DNA of 64,000 nt from contig NZ_FNAC01000016.1 in NCBI RefSeq assembly GCF_900101705.1, positions 27,935 to 91,934 on the forward strand, read 5' to 3'. Position numbers and translations under genes: made by a program. Under the pieces are notes generated by a model that worked only from the letters and a program-made list of their open reading frames with translations, was not told where the DNA came from and made no database searches. Numbering within the stretch: the first letter of the stretch is position 1; each line of letters opens with the position of its first letter. The stretch is from Algoriphagus faecimaris (GTDB lineage: Bacteria > Bacteroidota > Bacteroidia > Cytophagales > Cyclobacteriaceae). Shown here in pieces: positions 1 to 8,095 of this stretch.

Positions 1-228
1 TGGTTCCCAAAAAGAAATTTCTCATTCCACTGCCTGCTATTGAGCTGAGAAGATGATTGAGGGAGATTTTTTTAATCTGTAAAAATTATAATCTCCTTTC
101 GCCAAAGCAAATGGCAACCTTTGCTCATCCCAAAATAATCCCTCTAATTCTTAAGGGCTTTTGGAAATTCTTTTGGATTGTGTCTTTTTCAAGGGCTCCA
201 AATAAACAGATTTTTATATCTTGCAGCG
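1..228. other. Leader region upstream of dnaX, no gene seen
   Basis: I see no convincing gene in this stretch. A reading frame from 57 is short, has no recognisable product and runs into the start of dnaX, so it is treated as chance. The end of an upstream gene may lie just left of the window. No clear promoter of the TTG-N20-TAnnTTTG type was found. Confidence 0.5.
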
Positions 229-1374
229 ATGGAAAATTTCGTTGTTTCGGCAAGAAAATATAGACCGGCTAACTTCAAAAGTGTGGTGGGGCAGCAGCAT
301 ATTACTACTACGCTGCAGAATGCCATTAAAAACAACCATTTGGCTCAGGCCTTTCTGTTTTGTGGTCCTAGAGGAGTAGGCAAAACCACCTGCGCCAGAA
401 TTTTGGCCAAAACCATCAACTGTGAAAACAGAGGAAGTGATCAGGAAGCCTGTGGCACCTGTGAGTCTTGTGTCTCTTTTGCCAATAACTCTTCCTTCAA
501 TATTTACGAGCTAGATGCTGCTTCAAACAACTCGGTAGATGATATCCGAAACCTGGTGGATCAGGTGAGGTATGCTCCTCAAAAAGGTCAGTACAAGGTT
601 TATATCATTGATGAGGTGCACATGCTCTCGAATCAAGCCTTCAATGCTTTTTTGAAAACGCTTGAGGAGCCTCCAAAGTATGCCATTTTTATTTTGGCCA
701 CCACGGAAAAGCATAAAATTATACCCACTATTCTTTCTCGATGTCAGATCTTTGATTTCAATCGAATTCAAATCAAGCACATTGCAGAGCATTTGAAGTA
801 CATCGCAGATAAGGAAAACGTGGAATATGAGGAGGAGGCCTTGCGATTGATCGCCACCAAAGCAGATGGAGCGCTTCGGGATGCCCTTTCTATTTTTGAC
901 CTGATTGTCACCTACTCAGCAGGAAAGAAAGTCACTTATCATGAGACGATTTCTAATCTTCATATACTCGATTACGATTATTATTTCAAAGTCGTTGATG
1001 CCCTAGTGGCTGGAGATATTTCTCAGACACTATTGATTTTTGATGAGATATTGAAAAAAGGCTTTGATGGACACAATTTCATTGTCGGTCTGACAGAGCA
1101 TTTTCGAGATTTATTGGTGTCACAAGATGTGGTTACTTTGGACCTGATCGAAGTTTCAGATTCCGTGAAGGAGCGCTACCTTCAGCAAACCCAATCAGCG
1201 AGTCAGTCCTTTTTGCTTTCTGCACTGAATATCGCCAATCAATGCGACATCCACTACAAATCTAGTAAAAACCAAAGGCTACACGTGGAATTGGCGCTGA
1301 TGAAAATGGCAAAGTTGCCTGAAGCTCTCAGCCTGGCCGCTCTTGTAGTAGAGGACTCAAAAAAAAAAGCCTAG
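229..1374 (+). CDS. dnaX: DNA polymerase III gamma/tau subunit, zero-frame (short, gamma-like) product
   Basis: This is the clamp-loader ATPase that loads the beta clamp in the replisome. The start at 229 is chosen because the product then begins MENFVVSARKYRP, the usual beginning of DnaX; an in-frame start at 178 would add 17 unrelated residues. Seen in the 381-residue product: Walker A GPRGVGKTT at residues 46-54, zinc-binding cysteines C65, C75, C78 and C81, a Walker B DEVH motif, sensor 1 ATTE and the SRC arginine-finger motif, followed by the helical domain III. The frame ends at TAG 1372-1374, three bases after a run of ten A. The conserved C-terminal part continues in the -1 frame. The short product has all of the ATPase but lacks the tau tail, like E. 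coli gamma. Confidence 0.93.
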   Translation: MENFVVSARKYRPANFKSVVGQQHITTTLQNAIKNNHLAQAFLFCGPRGVGKTTCARILAKTINCENRGSDQEACGTCESCVSFANNSSFNIYELDAASNNSVDDIRNLVDQVRYAPQKGQYKVYIIDEVHMLSNQAFNAFLKTLEEPPKYAIFILATTEKHKIIPTILSRCQIFDFNRIQIKHIAEHLKYIADKENVEYEEEALRLIATKADGALRDALSIFDLIVTYSAGKKVTYHETISNLHILDYDYYFKVVDALVAGDISQTLLIFDEILKKGFDGHNFIVGLTEHFRDLLVSQDVVTLDLIEVSDSVKERYLQQTQSASQSFLLSALNIANQCDIHYKSSKNQRLHVELALMKMAKLPEALSLAALVVEDSKKKA

Positions 1375-1400
1375 CAGCTGAACTTAAAGAAGAAGCTGCT
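1358..1400 (+). promoter_or_regulatory. Candidate dnaX recoding signal: A10 slippery run plus hairpin
   Basis: Ten A (1359-1368) occupy the codons UCA AAA AAA AAA GCC UAG. Four bases downstream a perfect 7-bp stem forms between AGCAGCT (1373-1379) and AGCTGCT (1394-1400) with a 14-nt loop. The stop codon lies at the foot of the stem. Known dnaX genes use either -1 ribosomal frameshifting on A AAA AAG with a 3' stem (E. coli) or transcriptional slippage on A9 (Thermus). Either mechanism would work here, the latter by adding one A. The function is inferred from this layout. Confidence 0.7.
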
Positions 1401-1955
1401 TCTATAGCTACCCCCGCAGTAGCAAAGCTAGGAGTAAAAACCACTCCTATTCAGAAAACTATTTCCATTCCTACAAGTCTTTCTCATACTAAAAAGATCG
1501 TCAGAGAACAGGTACAAGAGGCTGTACCCGAAAAGGTGGAGGAAGAAAAGAAACCAATTGAGTTTGTCTCTACGACCGAAAATCAAAAAAGTATCACTCA
1601 AGAGCTTCTAGAGCAAGTACTACCTTTCATTAAGGAGCAATTCAAATCAGAAGGTAAAAACCTTGAACTGGCCATTTTGAATCAAGCCCTGCAGGTTCAG
1701 GAAAATGAGCTTGTAGTAGAAGTGATGGGACATGTACAGGAAGAAATCGCTCAGAAAATGAAGCCTGAATTGATTCGTTTGATACGCGAACGGGCAGGGG
1801 TGGGGCAGTTCACTTTTTCAATAGTAACTAAAGAAGAAATCGCCACACAGTCTTCTAAACTTTATACAGATTCTGATAAGTTTAGATTTTTGACCGAAAA
1901 GCATCCTGCACTGAAGGAGTTTTCAAAAAGGTTTGGATTGGAGACAGATTACTAA
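1359..1955 (+). CDS. dnaX: DnaX tau-specific C-terminal extension, read in the -1 frame
   Basis: The frame open across the A10 run and on to TAA 1953-1955 has no plausible start of its own; the first GTG, at 1536, is deep inside it. A -1 shift at 1368 joins 380 zero-frame codons to 195 more, giving about 575 residues, close to the usual tau size. The first part is a low-complexity Ala/Lys/Glu/Thr linker. The last 70-110 residues form a folded-looking domain ending in KEFSKRFGLETDY, the kind of C-terminus DnaX has in this phylum. It probably binds the polymerase alpha subunit and helicase, by analogy with tau. The 3' end overlaps the convergent gene by 4 nt. If the A run is a sequencing error, the gene would simply be one continuous tau. 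Confidence 0.8.
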   Translation, partial: KKKSLAAELKEEAASIATPAVAKLGVKTTPIQKTISIPTSLSHTKKIVREQVQEAVPEKVEEEKKPIEFVSTTENQKSITQELLEQVLPFIKEQFKSEGKNLELAILNQALQVQENELVVEVMGHVQEEIAQKMKPELIRLIRERAGVGQFTFSIVTKEEIATQSSKLYTDSDKFRFLTEKHPALKEFSKRFGLETDY

Positions 1956-2944
1956 AAATCCAAAGAAATCCCAAAGTTTATTAGATTCTGAAGCTGTACG
2001 GCCTGTTTGGAAGAGCCGTCTTCTTGGCGTATAAACACCTCCTCATCATAGATGAGCACGGTTTCGATTCGGGTTGAGATGTATTTATTGACCTTCATTC
2101 GGACGATGGAGTTGAAATTGACGACCATATTTCCGAAGCTTTCATAATTGGAAAAGAGGTTAATGTCAGCCTTCCAGGTGATATTTTCCATCAATTGAAA
2201 ATCAGAGACGGACGCTGCAAATGATACTCCTGCCTCAGCCCTTACATTTTCTCCCGGTGTCACCCCAAAGGCTCCTGCATTGCTCAGGGAGTCGTTCATC
2301 ACGATGGTGAATCGGCCGGTAAATGGAGATACAATCATCGAAAGCTTACCTTTCTTCTCATAGGTTTTTCGGTAATTCAGACCGGTGGAGGATTGGATAT
2401 AGCCTGGAGAGAGAAGGTCTGAGATTTTGGTCCTTACATCATTTTCACTTCCTGCGGGTCTGCTGTACTTGTACCCTTCAAGGAGTTGGGCTCTTGCATC
2501 GATCTGAGTCGACAGGTAGAGCATTTCTGAAATTTCTCGGCCGTAATTACTAACAAAGTTAAAATTGTCATTGGTCTTTCTGGTTTTAAAATCTCGGTCT
2601 GATTGCCTGTTAAAACCTAAGTTTATATTCACCTGAGTATCCCACACTTTTTTGTCTTTCTTATAATTGGCGAAAAGGGAAACCCCTGTATTAAGGGCAA
2701 AAGAGCTCGCTCCCCCTGCAGCCCAATTGGTCAGTGTTACTTGCTGAATATTTAAGTTGTAATTTCCTCCGGTCTTCCAAAAAATTTCCTTTATAGGTTC
2801 ATCTATCAGTAATGAGTCGCCTAGCATCAGAAGGGTATCTCCTGCTATGAGTACTGTGTCAGGGATGATCTGTCTATCTTGGGCTACTGACTCGAGAGTC
2901 AGGCAAAAGTATAACAGCCCTACCATAAGTAGAAAATGACGCAT
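1952..2944 (-). CDS. DUF3078 family secreted beta-rich protein
   Basis: A 330-residue protein with an N-terminal signal peptide (hydrophobic stretch to about residue 20, then AQD). From about residue 55 it carries the DUF3078 pattern: an aromatic NYNLNIQQVTLTNWAAGG motif followed by alternating beta strands typical of outer-membrane barrels (IDARAQLLEGYKYS, INFGISLDF at the C-terminus). DUF3078 proteins are common in Bacteroidota and their function is not established; an outer-membrane location is inferred. The stop codon overlaps the end of dnaX tau by 4 nt in convergent orientation. Only 17 nt separate it from the lytic transglycosylase upstream on the same strand, so the two are probably cotranscribed. 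Confidence 0.8.
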   Translation of the reverse strand: MRHFLLMVGLLYFCLTLESVAQDRQIIPDTVLIAGDTLLMLGDSLLIDEPIKEIFWKTGGNYNLNIQQVTLTNWAAGGASSFALNTGVSLFANYKKDKKVWDTQVNINLGFNRQSDRDFKTRKTNDNFNFVSNYGREISEMLYLSTQIDARAQLLEGYKYSRPAGSENDVRTKISDLLSPGYIQSSTGLNYRKTYEKKGKLSMIVSPFTGRFTIVMNDSLSNAGAFGVTPGENVRAEAGVSFAASVSDFQLMENITWKADINLFSNYESFGNMVVNFNSIVRMKVNKYISTRIETVLIYDEEVFIRQEDGSSKQAVQLQNLINFGISLDF

Positions 2945-2961
2945 AGAAAATAGGAGTGAAA

Positions 2962-4536
2962 TCAGGGTTTGAAGATAGTTAATTTCTGACCAACGCTGAT
3001 GATATTTTGACTTCCGATTTGGTTCCAGTTTTTGATTTGATCTACGGTAACACCGTATTTTTTACTGATCGCATAGAGCGTTTCTCCTGGAGAAACAGTA
3101 TGGGATAGCTGACTGGACTGCGCTGAAGGTGTTGCGCTTTTGGGAGTAGAGACTTCCTTTGCAGGAGTAGGTGAAGAAGCTTCAGGCTTGGCTTGGGCTA
3201 CTCTTTGGGTTTGATTTATTTTTACAATCGGAATATCCTCTCCACGCTTTCTATGGTCTTGAAGATTGAGTACCATTCCCGCTTTCAAATCCCTGTCCTT
3301 TCGGATTCTGTTTTTTGCTTTCAGAGAAGAGAGTTTGATGCCGTATTTTTGGGAGATGCTCCAGAGTGTTTCTCCAGCCTGGACTACGTGGGTTTCTACT
3401 GCCGCTTTTGGTTTCTTTTTCTGTGTATAATAGTATTTACCGGCTTCGATGGATTCGTCTGAGTCAAGGTCATTTAGTCTTCTGAGTTTTCGCTCCTTGA
3501 TACCTACTTGATCTGCAAATTGCTCCACAGAAGTGGTTTTGGCAGCCTGAACTCCATCAAGATTATTGATAGTGATTTGATTAGGTTGAGTAGCCCGCTG
3601 TGTATTACCCTCGATTTTCGGGAAAGCATCCATGGGACCTGCTGCTAGGGTAGTAGTAGCTTTTTCTGGGCTTGGTTTAGGTTCTGGCTGCGATTTTATG
3701 ACTGCCGGCTGATAATCTGGAGAGACTTCTTCAATGTAAAACAAGGAGAAATTCCCTGCCGGAATCCGACCATTCGAAGTCCACTTATTCATTTCTTTTA
3801 AGTGATCTTCACTGACTTGGTATCTCTTTGCTAAAGTGGATAGATTAGTAGGTCCCTGGACCTTTACTTCCACTAGTCGCTGCCTCGAGGATGTCAATAT
3901 TGCCAGCTGGTTTTCGAAGGCTATTTTATGCGCCAAAAACTTCTTGAAATACCAATGACTATTTCGGTCAATATCCATTACTTTTTGGCCATTGTAGCGG
4001 TTGCCAAAATAGGATTTTGCTCCGCCCAATCCCATTTGATAGGAGACCAAGGCACAGACCCAGTTGTCAAATGAATTATTGTGTTTTTTTAGGTATAACC
4101 CAGCTCCACGGCTCGAGGTGACGATATTTTTCCGCTCGTCTATCTGGTTGTCTACGCGGAGAAATACCTCCTCTGCAGTACCTTGTTTGAATTGCCAAAA
4201 ACCGACTGCATTTGAGGTAGAAACCGCATCAGCGATGAGTCCACTTTCTTGGATGACCAAGTATTTTAAGTCCAAGGGTACACCCACCGCTTTGAGCTCG
4301 CGCTCCACATAGGGCATAAATAAATTGACACGGTCTAGTTTTACTTTGAAATAGGAGGGATTGCGATAGAGCGCGTCGACATCCAGTTGAATTTCCCTTC
4401 TTGCTTGCGGATTTATTCGGATGATCATATCCGCAAATTCGAGCTCAGCAGGTACTTGAGGGGTTTGCGCCTGAGTCAAAAGGGGTAGTATAAAAAGAAG
4501 GCTAAAAGTGAGTTTTAGTATTTTTTTTTTTCTCAT
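2962..4536 (-). CDS. Lytic transglycosylase with LysM repeats (MltD-like)
   Basis: A murein hydrolase of the SLT/GH23 type that cuts peptidoglycan strands in the periplasm. The start at 4536 is preferred because it begins with MRKKK and a clean signal peptide ending at TQA-Q; a start at 4572 adds 12 residues in front. The SLT domain covers roughly residues 75-200, with catalytic Glu97 in the IQESG motif and the SNAVGFWQF and YQMGLGGA motifs. A weak LysM follows at about 235-280. After a Pro/Lys/Ala-rich linker come two clear LysM modules at about 385-430 and 480-524, which bind glycan. The length (524 aa) suits MltD-like enzymes. It lies in a leftward group with the O-methyltransferase and M16 peptidase. 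Confidence 0.9.
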   Translation of the reverse strand: MRKKKILKLTFSLLFILPLLTQAQTPQVPAELEFADMIIRINPQARREIQLDVDALYRNPSYFKVKLDRVNLFMPYVERELKAVGVPLDLKYLVIQESGLIADAVSTSNAVGFWQFKQGTAEEVFLRVDNQIDERKNIVTSSRGAGLYLKKHNNSFDNWVCALVSYQMGLGGAKSYFGNRYNGQKVMDIDRNSHWYFKKFLAHKIAFENQLAILTSSRQRLVEVKVQGPTNLSTLAKRYQVSEDHLKEMNKWTSNGRIPAGNFSLFYIEEVSPDYQPAVIKSQPEPKPSPEKATTTLAAGPMDAFPKIEGNTQRATQPNQITINNLDGVQAAKTTSVEQFADQVGIKERKLRRLNDLDSDESIEAGKYYYTQKKKPKAAVETHVVQAGETLWSISQKYGIKLSSLKAKNRIRKDRDLKAGMVLNLQDHRKRGEDIPIVKINQTQRVAQAKPEASSPTPAKEVSTPKSATPSAQSSQLSHTVSPGETLYAISKKYGVTVDQIKNWNQIGSQNIISVGQKLTIFKP

Positions 4537-4596
4537 CGTTATTCGTGGACTCATGTAAGCTTTTTCACGCAAAAATGATTCCTAAAATTACCTGTC

Positions 4597-5241
4597 CTAA
4601 TACTTCCTGATCATCATGAGTCCATCTCGGATAGGAAGTAGGCAGTTTTCAACTCGTTTATCATCAGCGACCATCTGGTTAAATTCCAAAATTGCCTTGG
4701 TATCCTTATCCGTTTTTTGGCCTTCTTGCTGTATTACTTTGCCTGACCAGAGTACATTGTCCGCGAGAATTATGCCTCCTGAAGGCACTCGGTCTATGAT
4801 CAATTGGTAATACTGAGCATTATTTTTTTTGTCTGCATCGATAAATACAAAATCAAAAGAACCCTCGAGCTGGGGGATGAGGTCTAGAGCATTTCCCAGT
4901 CGATAGTCGATTTGATTAGCATAGCCACTTTCACTAAAAAATCCCCGGACCATGTGTTCCAGCTCGTCATTTTTATCAAGTGTGATCAATTTGCCGGTAC
5001 TGCTCAGTCCTCTAGCCATGCAAATAGCTGAATATCCTGTGTAGGTGCCGATTTCAAGTATGGTCTGTGGCCGGTGCATTTTCACCAAAACCTGTAAAAA
5101 CTTACCTTGCAAGTGTCCAGAAAGCATTCTTGGCATGAGGACTTTTGCCTGAGTTTCACGTACTACTTTTTTCAAAAGAGCATCTTCTTCAGTGCTGTGA
5201 TTTTCGCAATAGGAAAGTAATTCGGGGGCGATAAATTCCAT
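4597..5241 (-). CDS. Class I SAM-dependent O-methyltransferase
   Basis: A 214-residue cytosolic methyltransferase of the catechol/caffeoyl-CoA O-methyltransferase family. The SAM-binding motif I ILEIGTYTGYSA is at residues 61-72. The acidic metal/SAM motif FVFIDADKKN is at 131-140, and DNVLWSGKV at 161-169 is the next metal-ligand region; these are the hallmarks of the Mg-dependent family. The substrate cannot be read from the sequence. The gene begins 2 nt after the M16 peptidase stop, so the two are very probably one transcript, with the transglycosylase following after about 60 nt. Confidence 0.88.
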   Translation of the reverse strand: MEFIAPELLSYCENHSTEEDALLKKVVRETQAKVLMPRMLSGHLQGKFLQVLVKMHRPQTILEIGTYTGYSAICMARGLSSTGKLITLDKNDELEHMVRGFFSESGYANQIDYRLGNALDLIPQLEGSFDFVFIDADKKNNAQYYQLIIDRVPSGGIILADNVLWSGKVIQQEGQKTDKDTKAILEFNQMVADDKRVENCLLPIRDGLMMIRKY

Positions 5242-5243
5242 GA

Positions 5244-6470
5244 TTAATTGGGTAAATAAGTGAGGTAGCTCAATTGCTCCGGCTCAAAAATTTCGCCTGC
5301 AATCTCTAGCAGTTCCTCTGCATTGGTCGTTCTGATTTGTTCGAAAATTAGCTCAAGTGGATCGATTTTGCCATGATCGATAAGGCTTTTGCCATAGACA
5401 AGCATCAATGCAGCATACATCTCCTCAGCCATGGCCATTTGACCGATCGCTTGCTCTTTGGCCATGTGAAGCTGCATGCTGCCCAATTTTTTATTTCTTA
5501 ATTTTTTCAACTCTCGCATGACGATTTGTTCGGATTTCCGAAGGGATTTTTCTTCTGTGCCAAAAAATATTCCGAAAAAACCCGTATCAGAAAAAGGCTG
5601 ATAGGTGGATTCTATGCTGTAAACATAGCCGTATTTTTCCCGTAATGCCAAATTGAGACGGCTGTTCATGGACGGTCCGCCAAGAATATTGTTTAAGAGA
5701 AAAAGTTTATACCTATTGGGGTGAAATTGGGAGTAGGCGGGCCTTCCGATTCCGACTAGGGCTTGAGATATTTCACGGTTGGTTGTTTTTGATTGGGGTT
5801 GAAAATGTTTGAAAGGGCTTCTTGTGTAAAGTGTTCGTTTGGAAGGGATTTGATTCAAAGGACCTTCTATGGCTCGTAGTGCCTTAGCAAATGAAATATT
5901 TCCTACGATAGAAAATACAATTTGACTGGTATCTAGACGGCTGGAAATGAAATCAAAGAAATCTTGCTGTGAAAAATTTCTGACTGTGTTTTCGTTTCCA
6001 AGAATATTTCTACCCAAGGCATGATTATCAAAAACCAACTCATCTAATTCATCCTGTATCGAGTCATCAGGAGAGTCTCTATACATCGCCATTTCCTCCA
6101 AGATTACTTGCCGTTCTTTTTCAATCTCTTTAAGAGGAAAGGTTGAGTTGAAGGTGATATCAAAGAGCAAATCGGCCGCCTTGGGGTAATGCTCCTTCAA
6201 GACGGAGGCATAAAAACAGATTTTTTCTTTGGTCGTATAGGCATTTAATTCTCCACCGAGAGACTCGAGACGGTTGATGATATGAAAGGTTTTTCTCCTT
6301 TTGGTTCCTTTAAAAGCCATGTGCTCCCAAAAATGAGCCAAGCCCTCCTGCTCTTTGGTTTCATCTCGACTCCCTATATTTAGGACAAACCCACAATGAA
6401 CCAATCGGGTATGTGTGACTTCTTGATGCACGATACGGATGCCATTTGCCAGCTCTTTGATTTGAATCAT
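5244..6470 (-). CDS. M16 family zinc metallopeptidase
   Basis: A 408-residue insulinase/processing-peptidase-like protein. The inverted zinc motif HxxEH is present as HFWEH at residues 46-50. The third ligand region is the ILEEMAMYRD stretch about 75 residues later, so it looks catalytically active rather than the inactive partner type. An M16 C-terminal domain follows, with the motif GPSMNSRLNLALREKYGYVYSIES. There is no signal peptide, so a cytosolic role in peptide turnover is inferred. It is probably the first gene of the leftward operon with the O-methyltransferase; a candidate promoter lies in the upstream intergenic region. Confidence 0.88.
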   Translation of the reverse strand: MIQIKELANGIRIVHQEVTHTRLVHCGFVLNIGSRDETKEQEGLAHFWEHMAFKGTKRRKTFHIINRLESLGGELNAYTTKEKICFYASVLKEHYPKAADLLFDITFNSTFPLKEIEKERQVILEEMAMYRDSPDDSIQDELDELVFDNHALGRNILGNENTVRNFSQQDFFDFISSRLDTSQIVFSIVGNISFAKALRAIEGPLNQIPSKRTLYTRSPFKHFQPQSKTTNREISQALVGIGRPAYSQFHPNRYKLFLLNNILGGPSMNSRLNLALREKYGYVYSIESTYQPFSDTGFFGIFFGTEEKSLRKSEQIVMRELKKLRNKKLGSMQLHMAKEQAIGQMAMAEEMYAALMLVYGKSLIDHGKIDPLELIFEQIRTTNAEELLEIAGEIFEPEQLSYLTYLPN

Positions 6471-6781
6471 GAATTCGATTTTGTAATCAAGGTAATTAAA
6501 TTCCTCTTTTATTTTCTCTGAAGGAATAATCTTAAGTTTGTGAAACTTAAAAATCTATTGATTCTCCTCAACAGGGAAGGCGAGGATTTAGTTTTCTTTA
6601 CTGAAAGCTTTTATCTTCTAGTTGCTTCCCTTTAATATTTTTAAGTTCAAAGCCTGTTCTAAAGCTTGATTTCTCTTAATTTCAAGCTCTACTCTGTAAA
6701 CATCATACCAAAAAAACATGAGCCTTTAAGCAGGAGCAAGGGCCATCATTAATACAATCGAATAATAGAAAGAATAATCTT
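6471..6781. other. Divergent intergenic region between M16 peptidase and pepP
   Basis: This 311-nt stretch has no coding frame that can be supported. It is AT-rich and contains one striking element, a 19-bp perfect palindrome at 6532-6550, listed separately. The rest shows nothing beyond AT-rich leader-like sequence before pepP. Confidence 0.6.
6532..6571 (-). promoter_or_regulatory. Palindrome overlapping a candidate promoter of the M16 operon
   Basis: Arms TTAAGTTT (6532-6539) and AAACTTAA (6543-6550) form a perfect 8-bp inverted repeat around GTG. On the minus strand this contains TAAGTTTC, one mismatch from the Bacteroidota -7 box TAnnTTTG. A TTG (complement of 6569-6571) lies 19 nt upstream of it, as in the -33 box. 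On the plus strand the same arm reads TAAGTTTG, an exact -7 match, but no good -33 box is present. The layout suggests an operator-promoter overlap, which is inference. Confidence 0.4.
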
Positions 6782-8068
6782 ATGAAATATCAGCCCCTAT
6801 CTTCCACGCTTTATATTAAGAATCGGAAAAAGCTAGCCGAAAAAATGGTTAAAAATTCGGTGGCTATTTTTAATTCCAATGATATCATGCCCACCAATGC
6901 GGACGGCACGATGAAATTCAGACAGAACAATGACCTCTTTTATCTATGTGGAATTGATCAAGAGGAAACCATTCTTCTACTAGCACCTGACTGTCCCAAT
7001 TCCAATTATAGAGAAGTGCTCTTTTTGCGCGAGACCAATGAGCACATCGCTGTGTGGGAAGGGCATAAATATACCAAGGAGGAAGCCGAAGCTACCTCTG
7101 GAATACAAAATATTCAATGGCTGGGTGCTTTTGAGCAGATTTTTAATACGGTGATGGCGCTCTCTGACCAAGTCTATCTCAATACCAATGAGCATCTTCG
7201 GGCGGGAAGCCAGGTGGAAACAAGAGACGCCCGATTTATTCAAAGCTGCAAGGAGCAATTTCCCCTACACGCTTATGCCCGGCTAGCACCTGTAATGCAT
7301 GAACTCCGGGGAGTAAAGGAGCAGGAAGAAATAGACCAATTGCAAATCGCCTGTGACATCACAGAGAAGGGTTTCAGAAGGATTTTAAAATTTGTAAAAC
7401 CTGGGGTTACAGAATACGAAATAGAGGCGGAGTACTTACATGAATTTGTTCGTAACCGCAGCAAAGGATTTGCCTACGAGCCCATTATTGCCTCCGGTGC
7501 ATCTGCCTGTGTGCTTCATTACATAGAAAATAACAAAGCTTGTAATCCAGGAGAATTGCTGCTCATGGATGTGGGAGCGGAGTATGGTAATTACAACGCT
7601 GACATGACTAGGACCATACCGGTCAGCGGGAAATTTACCGACCGACAAAAAGCTGTGTATAATGCAGTCCTTAGAGTCCAAAGAGAAGCAATGAACATCC
7701 TTCGTCCCGGCACTACAATTCAGGATTATCATAAAGAGGTAGGTTTGATCATGCAATCCGAGCTGATCGGTTTGGGTTTGATAGATCAAACTGACGTCAA
7801 AAATCAGGATCCCAATTGGCCTGCTTACAAGAAATACTTCATGCACGGGACATCGCATCATCTCGGGCTTGATGTCCATGACGTAGGGACTATGTATGGC
7901 CCGATCAAGCCGGGGATGGTTTTTACCGTAGAGCCGGGAATATATATCCAAGAAGAAGGTCTAGGCATCCGGCTGGAAAATGATATTGTCATTCAAGAGA
8001 ATGGCTATTTCGATTTGATGCGGGATATTCCGATCGAAACTGATGAAATTGAAGAGTTGATGAACTAG
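6782..8068 (+). CDS. pepP: Xaa-Pro aminopeptidase (M24B, aminopeptidase P)
   Basis: A 428-residue cytosolic peptidase that removes an N-terminal residue preceding proline. The N-terminal aminopeptidase P domain covers about residues 5-140 and the pita-bread M24 catalytic domain about 185-420. All five expected metal ligands are visible: D263 and D274 (LLMDVGAEYGNYNADMTR), H359 in HGTSHHLGLDVHD, E384 in TVEPGIY and E399 in RLENDI. The length matches E. coli PepP. It is transcribed away from the M16 peptidase operon, so two peptidases share one intergenic region. No coupled downstream gene follows, as the next gene is convergent. Confidence 0.93.
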   Translation: MKYQPLSSTLYIKNRKKLAEKMVKNSVAIFNSNDIMPTNADGTMKFRQNNDLFYLCGIDQEETILLLAPDCPNSNYREVLFLRETNEHIAVWEGHKYTKEEAEATSGIQNIQWLGAFEQIFNTVMALSDQVYLNTNEHLRAGSQVETRDARFIQSCKEQFPLHAYARLAPVMHELRGVKEQEEIDQLQIACDITEKGFRRILKFVKPGVTEYEIEAEYLHEFVRNRSKGFAYEPIIASGASACVLHYIENNKACNPGELLLMDVGAEYGNYNADMTRTIPVSGKFTDRQKAVYNAVLRVQREAMNILRPGTTIQDYHKEVGLIMQSELIGLGLIDQTDVKNQDPNWPAYKKYFMHGTSHHLGLDVHDVGTMYGPIKPGMVFTVEPGIYIQEEGLGIRLENDIVIQENGYFDLMRDIPIETDEIEELMN

Positions 8069-8095
8069 TCTCTCTGTAGTACTTTGCGTATAGGG

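Noticed and set aside
57..263. A 68-codon frame before dnaX
   Set aside because: It overlaps the dnaX start, has no recognisable product and its composition looks non-coding.
229..1955. dnaX as a pseudogene broken by a frameshift
   Set aside because: Both halves are conserved in sequence, the shift falls exactly in an A10 run with a stop and stem placed as in known dnaX recoding signals, and an essential gene would not be tolerated as broken. Recoding or a homopolymer sequencing error is more likely.
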